Shown here one piece after another: positions 23,606 through 31,668 of a stretch of 64,000 bases of DNA. The position numbers were made by a program, and so were the translations under genes. The notes under the pieces are model-generated. The model worked only from the letters and a program-made list of their open reading frames with translations. It was not told the origin of the DNA and searched no databases. Source of the stretch: Sulfurospirillaceae bacterium (GTDB lineage Bacteria; Campylobacterota; Campylobacteria; Campylobacterales; Sulfurospirillaceae); NCBI GenBank assembly GCA_028684065.1, contig JAQUGO010000006.1, forward strand, positions 1 to 64,000, in the 5' to 3' direction. Within the stretch, counting starts at the first letter, position 1, and each line of letters begins with the position of its first letter.

Positions 23606-25649
23606 AGAAAAATTAAAACAGATATTTATCGAAGAGGCGACTGAAATCATTGAGAAGATGGATATTGATATTCTCAATTTTGAAGAATCGCCAAGCAATA
23701 AAGACCTTTTAAATGAGATTTTTAGAGGTGTTCATACGTTAAAAGGTAGTGCTAATGCTTTTAACTTTTCACGATTAGGAGAGTTTGTTCACCATTTTGA
23801 AGATGTTTTAGATTTTTTTAGAAGCAGTGACATTGTGCCTAATTCAACTCATGTGGATACCTTTTTAGAAGGTGTGACTGTTATTAAAGAGACATTGACG
23901 TATGAAGTCGAAGAACATGAGGGAAAGCCTGAGAGTTATGAAGCGTGCTTACGCAAAATTCAAGAAATCTTATTACACGTTGAACCCCATCATGAAGCAA
24001 GTGTCGTAACATGTAAAGACCTTACTGAAGAATTTGGCGATGATTTTGTTTTGAGTGCGCCACAAGGAGCAAACGAAGCAGAATTAAGGAGTGCTTTAAA
24101 GGCAAATGAACACCTTTATAAAATCACTTTGACGCTGGATACCGATATTTATTTACGCGGGTTTGATCACTTTTTATTTTTCAAAAACCTTTTACACGAA
24201 GGAAAAATTTTAGCATCTAACTGGCGTGAACCGACATGTTTTGATTTAGAAAGTTTTGATGTCGAGCGTAATGAAATTCAAGAGGTTGTGCTTTACCTTG
24301 CGAGTGAAAAAGAACGTGATGATATTGTGGATGTTTTTGCCTTTTTAGAAGAAGAAGAGTTTCAAGTAGTGTTGATGGAGCCTTTGAAAACAGAAACAAA
24401 AGAGCCACAAAGCATTCAACCTTCAGAAACGACAGTCGAACTAAAAAAAGACGATAAAGAAGAACACAAAGAAGAAAAAAGTAAAAGTATACCAACACAA
24501 AAAAGCTTTTTAAAGATTGATTCACAAAAATTAGATGAACTGTTTGATTCTATCGGAGAGTTGGTTATCGCACAAAACTATTTGGGTGAAAATGGGAAAA
24601 TCAAAGCAGTTAAAGATGCGGAAGTCACTAAAACAATAGAAAACCTTTCAAAAATTACGAAATTAATTCAAAACCGCGTTATGTCTTTGCGAATGATACC
24701 TATTCGTGATACGTTTGAAAAAATGAAGCGTGTTGCACGTGACTCTTCTAAAAAGGTTAATAAGCAAATTCATCTTGTTCTTGAAGGTGAAGATACGGAA
24801 ATCGATAAAACGATGGTAGAGGCCTTAGCAGATCCACTCATTCATATTATTCGAAATTCTATTGATCATGGCATCGAAAGTGATGTACAAGAACGTATTA
24901 ATGCGGGCAAAGGTGAAGAGGGCGTTGTCACATTGAGCGCTTATCATCGTGGTGGCAATATTATCATTGAAGTTAGAGATGATGGACGAGGTATCAACAA
25001 ACAAAAAGTTTACCAAAAAGCACTAGAGAGAGGACTCATTAAAGCAGAAGACGAACTGAATGATGCACAGATTTATGGACTCATTATGCAGCCTGGTTTT
25101 TCAACCGCTGATGTCATTAGTGATATTTCAGGGCGTGGAGTAGGTCTTGATGTGGTGCGCAATGCGATTGAAGGTGTTCGAGGTAAAATAGATGTTACAT
25201 CAATTGAAGGAAAGGGAAGTACTTTTTCGATTGTTTTACCATTGACATTAGCAATTATCGATGGCATGATAGTTCGCTGTAGTGAAAAGATTTATATTCT
25301 TCCAACACTCTCTATCACGGAGTCCTTTAGACCTCAAATGGATTGTGTGCATGTAGCAGGGGGCAAAGATGAATTTGTGCAATTGCGTAGTGAACTCTTG
25401 CCGATTGTGAGGCTCAATAAAACATTAATATTAGATACAAAAATGCCAAATCCTTGGGAATCAACTCTCGTATGCATCGAAAATGAAAAAGGAAAATTTG
25501 CTCTTTTAGTAGATGAACTAGTGGGCAGGCAACAAGTGGTAATTAAAACGTTAGGTGAATTTTTTGCTAAAACAGAAGGAGTCAGTGGTGGAGCTGTCAT
25601 GGGTAATGGCGAAGTGGCTCTGATATTGAATGTTGAAGAGTTGTATTGA
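23598..25649 (+). CDS. cheA: CheA chemotaxis histidine kinase
   Basis: 683 residues. Hpt domain with His46 in VHTLKGSANAF, then a divergent linker region (about 130-290) that does not look like a standard P2. It continues with the dimerisation helices (LDELFDSIGELVIAQNY), the ATPase domain (LIHIIRNSIDHGIE, DDGRGIN, GRGVGLDVV) and the CheW-like P5 (DGMIVRCSEKIYILPTLSI). All catalytic boxes are present. A Lys/Glu-rich stretch (about 268-300) separates the linker region from the dimerisation helices. It should phosphorylate the CheY-type proteins and CheB of this island. Confidence 0.97.
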   Translation: MSKEKLKQIFIEEATEIIEKMDIDILNFEESPSNKDLLNEIFRGVHTLKGSANAFNFSRLGEFVHHFEDVLDFFRSSDIVPNSTHVDTFLEGVTVIKETLTYEVEEHEGKPESYEACLRKIQEILLHVEPHHEASVVTCKDLTEEFGDDFVLSAPQGANEAELRSALKANEHLYKITLTLDTDIYLRGFDHFLFFKNLLHEGKILASNWREPTCFDLESFDVERNEIQEVVLYLASEKERDDIVDVFAFLEEEEFQVVLMEPLKTETKEPQSIQPSETTVELKKDDKEEHKEEKSKSIPTQKSFLKIDSQKLDELFDSIGELVIAQNYLGENGKIKAVKDAEVTKTIENLSKITKLIQNRVMSLRMIPIRDTFEKMKRVARDSSKKVNKQIHLVLEGEDTEIDKTMVEALADPLIHIIRNSIDHGIESDVQERINAGKGEEGVVTLSAYHRGGNIIIEVRDDGRGINKQKVYQKALERGLIKAEDELNDAQIYGLIMQPGFSTADVISDISGRGVGLDVVRNAIEGVRGKIDVTSIEGKGSTFSIVLPLTLAIIDGMIVRCSEKIYILPTLSITESFRPQMDCVHVAGGKDEFVQLRSELLPIVRLNKTLILDTKMPNPWESTLVCIENEKGKFALLVDELVGRQQVVIKTLGEFFAKTEGVSGGAVMGNGEVALILNVEELY

Positions 25650-26467
25650 TGGAGCAGATCAAACTCAGTAAAAAAGAATTTGATCTTTTTAAAGCTTATA
25701 TTTATGAGCATATTGGTATTTCACTGAGTGATCAAAAAATTTATTTAGTACAAGCACGTCTAGCAAAACGTGTAAAGCAACTTAGTTTGGATAATTTTAG
25801 CGAATACTATACGCTTTTAGTTAATGATACGACGGGCGTTGAATTAGAATACCTTTCATCGCTGATTTCAACCAATGTGACCTCTTTTTTTAGGGAAGGC
25901 AAACAATGGGAGTTTTGGAAAAACAATCTTTCAGCAATGATGGAAAAGAAAAACAACAAGCTTCGTATCTGGTCAGCGGCATGTTCGACAGGAGAAGAAC
26001 CTTATAGTATAGCGATGTTTTTAGCTGAAAATGCTCCAACGATAGATGTTAAAATTTTAGCGACAGATGTTTCACCTCGCGTCCTTAAACTAGCGAGTCT
26101 TGGAACCTATAATGAAAAATCAGTCGCTTCACTTGGAGCTACGTATCTTAATAAGTATTTTATCAAAGACAAGAATGAAAAAGGTCATAATTTTACTATC
26201 AATGAGCAGTTAAAAAAATCTATTCTTTTTCGAGGATTTAATTTGGTTACAGGCAACTATAATCTTTTTAAAGAGAAGAAATTTGACATTATTTTTTGCC
26301 GCAATGTGATGATTTATTTTGACAAACCAACACAAGCAGCATTAGTAGAGAAGTTTTATCATATGTTGCATAAAGATGGATATTTATTTATTGGGAGTTC
26401 TGAAGCACTGACAGATATGAAAATAGGGTTTAAATCCAGAAGTGCGTCTATTTATCAAAAAGTCTAA
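25649..26467 (+). CDS. cheR: CheR receptor methyltransferase
   Basis: 272 residues; the ATG overlaps the cheA stop (TGATG). An N-terminal helical domain precedes an AdoMet-binding fold with RIWSAACSTGEEPYSIAM, ILATDVSP and FDIIFCRNVMIYFD, the three CheR hallmarks. It methylates receptor glutamates; because the local receptor lacks a tethering pentapeptide, binding would be direct to the helical bundle. Confidence 0.96.
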   Translation: MEQIKLSKKEFDLFKAYIYEHIGISLSDQKIYLVQARLAKRVKQLSLDNFSEYYTLLVNDTTGVELEYLSSLISTNVTSFFREGKQWEFWKNNLSAMMEKKNNKLRIWSAACSTGEEPYSIAMFLAENAPTIDVKILATDVSPRVLKLASLGTYNEKSVASLGATYLNKYFIKDKNEKGHNFTINEQLKKSILFRGFNLVTGNYNLFKEKKFDIIFCRNVMIYFDKPTQAALVEKFYHMLHKDGYLFIGSSEALTDMKIGFKSRSASIYQKV

Positions 26468-26478
26468 AAGGGTTTTAC

Positions 26479-27375
26479 ATGAATATCGAATTGGCTAGTG
26501 ATGCTATATTATTAGATGAGGTTAAACGTCGGTTTGAACAAAAAAATACCACGCTTGAAGAGCTCGAATTTACCACTAAAAAGTTGTATGACCTCAATGA
26601 AAAGCTCAAAGAAAATGACTCGGTGAAAGGAGAGTTTTTATCGCTTATTAAAAATGTTTTTAATAATCCTATCAGCTCTTTATTAAATCTCTCTACGATG
26701 ATACAAAAAAATCAAGATTCCCCTAAAACTGAAAAAATTAAAAGCTTTATGAATACAGAGTTATTGAAGCTAGATTTTCAATTAAACAATATTTTTACAG
26801 CGGCAGAAATAGAAGCAGGTGAGATTGGTAACTATTTTAGTGAAGTCAACGTACCTGAGCTTTTTAATGAAGTTATGAATGCTTTTGGCTATTTGATTGA
26901 AGAAAAATCATTGGTGATTGAGCCAATGATTAATCTTGAAGCACCGATTGTAAGTGATGCTAAAAAACTGCATTGTATCTTTGCAAATATTTTATCCAAC
27001 GCGTGTGAATACTCATTTAGAGGTAAAAAAGTAGTATTCCGTGTAGATATTGAGCATGAACGCCTTGTTATTCGTATCAGTAATGTCGGAGATGTCATTT
27101 TAAAAGAGTATAAAAAAGAGGTATTCAATCGTTTCAAAAAGGTAGACAAACAAAGCAAAGCTCGTGAATCTGTGGAAGGTCTTGGTTTGGGTCTTAGTGT
27201 GGTTAATGCTTTGGTTGAATCATTGGATGGGGAAATTGATTACGATTCTTGTGAAGAGGAAACCATCTTTACCATCACACTGAAATTGCATGATAAAAGT
27301 ATTTCAGAAGCATTGTTAGGCGAGAGTGGCAATGAATTTATGTTTGATGATTTTGATGATATGAAAGAATTTTAA
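26479..27375 (+). CDS. histidine-kinase-like protein lacking the phospho-accepting His
   Basis: 298 residues, cytoplasmic. A coiled-coil start leads to a HisKA-like segment (KGEFLSLIKNVFNNPISSLL). Asn59 stands where active kinases have the H-box His (usual pattern SHELRTPLN). The HATPase domain is retained (ILSNACEYSF, RISNVGD, GLGLGLSVVNALVE), although the G1 box Asp-Gly is altered. It may bind ATP and act as an allosteric partner, a phosphatase or a competitor of CheA. The sequence is in good coding shape, so it is not decaying. It lies 11 bases after cheR and overlaps cheD by 1 base. Confidence 0.85.
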   Translation: MNIELASDAILLDEVKRRFEQKNTTLEELEFTTKKLYDLNEKLKENDSVKGEFLSLIKNVFNNPISSLLNLSTMIQKNQDSPKTEKIKSFMNTELLKLDFQLNNIFTAAEIEAGEIGNYFSEVNVPELFNEVMNAFGYLIEEKSLVIEPMINLEAPIVSDAKKLHCIFANILSNACEYSFRGKKVVFRVDIEHERLVIRISNVGDVILKEYKKEVFNRFKKVDKQSKARESVEGLGLGLSVVNALVESLDGEIDYDSCEEETIFTITLKLHDKSISEALLGESGNEFMFDDFDDMKEF

Positions 27376-27848
27376 TGTTACCTCGAAAATTTATTCACGT
27401 AGGAGAGATTTTTGTTGCGATTAATCCTAGTGAAATCGTAACTGTACTAGGCTCTTGCGTGAGCGTATGCTTATACGATAAAGTGCAAATGTTAGGTGGC
27501 ATGAATCACTATCTTTTACCACTTTGGAATGGTAATGGGCTTGAAAGTCCTAAATTTGGCAATATTTCTATTCCTAAGATGATTGAAAATATGGAAAATA
27601 TTGGTTGTTCAAGGCGCAATATGGAAGCCAAGATTTTTGGTGGTGCTAATATTCATAAGAGTAATACCGAAGGGCAAATGATCGGACAAAAAAATATTAT
27701 GATTGCCAAAGAGATTTTAAGACAATACACAATTCCCATTAAGGCTGAAGACACAGGTGGTAATAATGGAAGGCGCATCATGATGATCAGTGATGCCAAC
27801 AGAGTCATTCTTAAATACGTACAAAATGAGATTATGGGCAATGATTAG
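27375..27848 (+). CDS. cheD: CheD receptor glutamine deamidase
   Basis: 157 residues. Catalytic Cys in TVLGSCVSVCLYD and His in GGMNHYLLP match the CheD papain-like triad; KIFGGAN and DTGGNNGRRI complete the pattern. CheD deamidates receptors and binds CheC, and a CheC gene is present on the facing operon (35678). The cheB start overlaps its end by 8 bases. Confidence 0.96.
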   Translation: MLPRKFIHVGEIFVAINPSEIVTVLGSCVSVCLYDKVQMLGGMNHYLLPLWNGNGLESPKFGNISIPKMIENMENIGCSRRNMEAKIFGGANIHKSNTEGQMIGQKNIMIAKEILRQYTIPIKAEDTGGNNGRRIMMISDANRVILKYVQNEIMGND

Positions 27849-28869
27849 AGTTCTTATTGTGGATGATAGTGCTACAGCACGGCATATTTTGAGAGAAATT
27901 CTAGAAAGCGATAGTCGCATCGAAGTCGTAGGACTTGCAGCAGATGCTTATATCGCCCGCGATATGATAGTAGAGCTTAAACCTAATGTGATTTGTTTGG
28001 ATGTAGAAATGCCACGTATGGATGGGGTAACATTTTTACAAAAATTAATGACTCATTTTCCAACTCCTGTTGTAATGGTCTCTTCTTTAACACGTCAAAG
28101 TGCTCAGGTTACGCTGGATGCATTGGAGGCTGGAGCGGTGGATTATGTGGCAAAACCACACTCAAATATTTACGATGGCAAAGAAGAAATTAGGGATGAG
28201 CTGATTCAGAAGGTCGTGGATGCTTCGTATGCAAGAGTACAAAAAGTTATTCCTCTTGCTAAGATACTATCCAATCGACTGAGCATTGCGGAGACAACCA
28301 ATAAAGTGATTGCAATAGGCTCTAGCACAGGAGGTACAGAAGCACTTAAGGTTGTACTTCAAGGGTTCCCTAAAAATTCACCGGCCATCGTGATAGTGCA
28401 ACATATGCCCGATAGCTTTGTAGGCCCATTTGCCTCAAGGCTAAATTCTTTATGTGATATAGATGTTAAGGTGGCAAGTAGTGGAGAGTTTTTAGCAATG
28501 GGTACTGCATACATTGCACAAGGCGGTCTGCATATGGTTTTGCGTCGTTCTGGAGCACGATATTATATAGAGATTGGTGAGGGACGAAAAATTAATGGGC
28601 ATTGCCCCAGTGTTGATGTACTGTTTAATTCTGTAGCAAAGATTGCAGGCGCAAATGCATTGGGAGTTATTTTGACAGGAATGGGTAATGATGGCGCACG
28701 AGGTATGTACAATATGCATCAAGCAGGAGCTCAAACAATTGCTCAGTCTGAAGAAACCTGCGTTGTCTTTGGGATGCCTAAAGAGGCGATAAAGTTAGGA
28801 GCTGTTGATTTTATTGTTCCCTTGGGTGAGATTAGTAGTGTTATTGTCTCAAAGTTATCGCAAAAGTAG
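27841..28869 (+). CDS. cheB: CheB methylesterase response regulator
   Basis: 342 residues from the ATG at 27841, the start that gives the canonical MIRVLIVDDSATAR. Receiver with Asp54 (CLDVEMP), switch and Lys (YVAKP). The C-terminal esterase has Ser in GSSTGGTEAL, His in VQHMP and Asp in GMGNDGARG. It removes receptor methyl groups when phosphorylated. Confidence 0.97.
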   Translation: MIRVLIVDDSATARHILREILESDSRIEVVGLAADAYIARDMIVELKPNVICLDVEMPRMDGVTFLQKLMTHFPTPVVMVSSLTRQSAQVTLDALEAGAVDYVAKPHSNIYDGKEEIRDELIQKVVDASYARVQKVIPLAKILSNRLSIAETTNKVIAIGSSTGGTEALKVVLQGFPKNSPAIVIVQHMPDSFVGPFASRLNSLCDIDVKVASSGEFLAMGTAYIAQGGLHMVLRRSGARYYIEIGEGRKINGHCPSVDVLFNSVAKIAGANALGVILTGMGNDGARGMYNMHQAGAQTIAQSEETCVVFGMPKEAIKLGAVDFIVPLGEISSVIVSKLSQK

Positions 28870-28875
28870 CTTGCT

Positions 28876-30384
28876 ATGAAACATGTTTTTTACGAAGCTA
28901 ACCAATTATCGGCACTTATCATTGGAGATATAGCCAAAGATGAGGAATTTATCTCTCTTGCTCGCAATATCTGTAAATCTTTACATGTAGGCATATTAAT
29001 GCCTCAAATTCAAAAAATAATTTTGGAAAATAGAGTTGATCTTGTCTTTGGGACACTTACTTATGAAGGTATTTCATATTTAAAAGTTCTTGAAGAAATT
29101 AAGCAACGGAATCCTGATATGGGAATCATCCTTTTTTTAAAAGTATCAGATGCTGATGATTTGTATGATGCTCTTGCCCTTAAATGTAGTAGATATTTTT
29201 GCATGAAGACGGAAAAAGAACATTTATTTAAACATTTTAAAGATGGGCTAGATGTTATTTCAAATAAAGATATTTTTCTCAAAGATACTCAATATTTCAA
29301 TGCTCTTATCGAATCTTCCGTTGTTTCACAGTCAGATGCAAAAGGCAATGTGACGTATATTAACAGCAATTTTACAAAAGTGACGGGTTATACGCAAGAA
29401 GAGATAATAGGAAAAAATCATCGCATTTTAAAACATCCATCAAATGGACCAGAAATATTTCAAGATATGTGGGAGACTATTAGCCAAGGAAAAGTCTGGC
29501 GAGAAAGAGTTCTGAATAGAAATAAAGATGGCAGTGATTTTTGGGCAGATACAATTATTATCCCTTTTAAAGATGAAAAAACAGGGGAAATTATTCAATA
29601 TATTGCTATTCGTCGTGATATAACACAAATGTTGCTTGAACGCCGTGCCGTTCAAGCGCGTGAGATAAGAGCCAATGAGCAGACCAAACTTTCTGAAGCT
29701 AAAGATTCTTTTTTAATTCTTTTTACCCATGAACTTAAAACACCCCTTAATGCTATTATTAACTTTTCGCAATATTTGTATAAAAACATGTATCGTATAG
29801 AAGAGATTCCAAAAGAAAAAAGGCTTCATCTGTTGAGCCAAATTTATAAAAGTGCCTCTATGATGCTAGAAAATGTGACTCATATTTTAGATTTAAGTAA
29901 ACTTAGAAACCATAAAATAAATTATACGTACACACTTTTTAATCTCAAAGAGAGTATTCAAGATGTCATTGATAAGCACGAATCATTGGCTTTGGAAAAT
30001 AAAAAAGAAGTTGTATTTCAAGATGATGGAAGTGAAACCTATATTAGTAGTGATGAGTTTAGATTTAAGCAAATCATCGCCAATATCCTCTCCAATGCTA
30101 TAAAATATGGCACTTCTTGTGTAGAAATCTTTTTACTCTGTGATAAGGAAAAGATAGAGATTATTATCGAAGATGATGGTAAAGGTATTAGTGATAAAAA
30201 AGGTGTTTTTGAACTTTATGAACAAAGCGCTAATGGTAATACTACTATGGAAAAAAAAGGTACGGGGATAGGGCTTAATTTTGTCAAATTACTTTGTGCC
30301 GATCTTAGCTTTAACTGTATCATTGAAGATTCTCTCTCTCTTGGTGGAGCAAAATTTATTATAACAAAAAGATTGAAGGACTAA
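28876..30384 (+). CDS. PAS histidine kinase with an N-terminal pseudo-receiver
   Basis: 502 residues, no membrane helix. Residues about 1-130 have receiver-like periodicity, but the phosphorylation strand reads LVFGTLTYEG with no Asp and the N-terminal acidic pair is missing; it is probably a docking domain. A PAS domain follows (about 140-255; VTYINSNFTKVTGY, RDGSDFW-type core, IRRDIT). Then come a HisKA with His285 (THELKTPLNAI) and a HATPase (ILSNAIKYG, EDDGKGIS, GTGIGLNF). It starts 6 bases after cheB. It would be a second phosphate source in the island. Confidence 0.9.
   Translation: MKHVFYEANQLSALIIGDIAKDEEFISLARNICKSLHVGILMPQIQKIILENRVDLVFGTLTYEGISYLKVLEEIKQRNPDMGIILFLKVSDADDLYDALALKCSRYFCMKTEKEHLFKHFKDGLDVISNKDIFLKDTQYFNALIESSVVSQSDAKGNVTYINSNFTKVTGYTQEEIIGKNHRILKHPSNGPEIFQDMWETISQGKVWRERVLNRNKDGSDFWADTIIIPFKDEKTGEIIQYIAIRRDITQMLLERRAVQAREIRANEQTKLSEAKDSFLILFTHELKTPLNAIINFSQYLYKNMYRIEEIPKEKRLHLLSQIYKSASMMLENVTHILDLSKLRNHKINYTYTLFNLKESIQDVIDKHESLALENKKEVVFQDDGSETYISSDEFRFKQIIANILSNAIKYGTSCVEIFLLCDKEKIEIIIEDDGKGISDKKGVFELYEQSANGNTTMEKKGTGIGLNFVKLLCADLSFNCIIEDSLSLGGAKFIITKRLKD
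28981..28990. repeat. near copy of the palindrome (TTACATGTAG)
   Basis: One mismatch from TTACATGTAA, in the kinase gene at 28876, read as Leu-His-Val. Listed as an example of the one-mismatch class also seen at 11703, 16149, 20110, 24007, 40191, 41994, 42825, 45122, 46391 and 48260. Confidence 0.5.
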
Positions 30385-30387
30385 AGA

Positions 30388-31668
30388 ATGGTTAAAGTAC
30401 TAATTGTTGATGACAATGATAATAATAGACTCACCCTCAATCTTCTTCTTGAAGATATAGCAGGTGTTGAAGTATTCGAAGCAGAAGATGGCCAAGTTGC
30501 TGTTGAGATGTGTGTGAGAGAAAAATTTGATTTGATTTTTATGGATATTATGATGCCCAACTTAGATGGCTTTGAGGCAACCAAATTTATCAAACAAGTG
30601 CAAAAAAACTGTATGATTATCGCACTTAGTGCCCTTGATGACCAAGCCTCTAAAAATACAATGCTCTCTTTGGGTGCGGAAGATTATCTGACTAAACCTG
30701 TTGATGCTGAACTTTTTAGCACTAGAATTAAACACTATCTTCGCATCATTACTCTTAGAAATAAAGAAACCACTGCAGCTTCACAAGTAATAAACCCTTT
30801 TGATACTAAGGTGTATAGTCGAAGTACTACTTTTAAAATTGACAAAGAAGAAGCTTTAGGCGAGTTTTGGGATTATTGGCTTAAGGGTGAAAAAAATATT
30901 ATTGACCTCAGTGATTGTGTGCGATTAATTTATGGATTTAGTTTATGGTTACTCAAAAATGATAAAACTTTTACGATAGTTATGGAAGAAAGTAGCGATA
31001 AAGTGTATATGATGCTTTTACACCAAGGGGCGATTAAAAGTGTCATTATCAAAAACCTTTTACTCAAACATTTTGCACAGGCAAAGTATATTTTAACCAA
31101 AGAAATGCTTTCATTTCAGCTCGATTATGAGGTTAAAAAAGCCTCTATTGAAGTCAGCGATGAAGCTAAAAAGATATTAGGTAAAACTCATAATAATACT
31201 ATTTGCGCTGCTGAATATATCGAAAATAGCGCTATCTCGTTTATGGGTAAAATAGATGGGCTTGAAACTATTAATGATGAAATGGATAAGGCTATTTTAG
31301 ATTTTGAAAAACATCCAAGTAAACAAACAGCAATGATTATTTGTGATAACTTTCAAGAGTATGCGAATGTATTAGAGGAGTTGATGGATTTCGCTCATTT
31401 AGGATTTGCTGTACAAACATTGATTAATTTTCTTTCGACTTTAACAGAAGAGCAATTTGATAATACCAAAGTTAAAAAACTCTCATCAATGCTTCTTAAT
31501 CTTCTTCATGACCTTGCTTCCTGGAGGGAAAATGTTTTTATTACGCAAGTAGCACGTGATGTTCATTATCTTGATGCTTCATTGCTCTCTTCGTGTATTC
31601 AAATCGAAGCGATTTTTGAGGAAAAAAGTGCCGATGTAAGCGGAGATGATGATATAGAGTTTTTTTAA
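30388..31668 (+). CDS. receiver protein with unrecognised C-terminal region
   Basis: 426 residues. The receiver (about 1-120) is intact: VDDND, Asp53 in FMDIMMPNLDG, ALSALDD, LTKPVD. Residues about 125-426 match no DNA-binding, enzymatic or chemotaxis domain I know. They appear mixed alpha/beta at first (FGFSLWLLKNDKTFTIVMEES), then mainly helical (ETINDEMDKAILDFEKH). It could be a protein-protein output or a phosphatase. It lies 3 bases after the pseudo-receiver kinase and 1-base overlap joins it to the next kinase. Confidence 0.85.
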   Translation: MVKVLIVDDNDNNRLTLNLLLEDIAGVEVFEAEDGQVAVEMCVREKFDLIFMDIMMPNLDGFEATKFIKQVQKNCMIIALSALDDQASKNTMLSLGAEDYLTKPVDAELFSTRIKHYLRIITLRNKETTAASQVINPFDTKVYSRSTTFKIDKEEALGEFWDYWLKGEKNIIDLSDCVRLIYGFSLWLLKNDKTFTIVMEESSDKVYMMLLHQGAIKSVIIKNLLLKHFAQAKYILTKEMLSFQLDYEVKKASIEVSDEAKKILGKTHNNTICAAEYIENSAISFMGKIDGLETINDEMDKAILDFEKHPSKQTAMIICDNFQEYANVLEELMDFAHLGFAVQTLINFLSTLTEEQFDNTKVKKLSSMLLNLLHDLASWRENVFITQVARDVHYLDASLLSSCIQIEAIFEEKSADVSGDDDIEFF

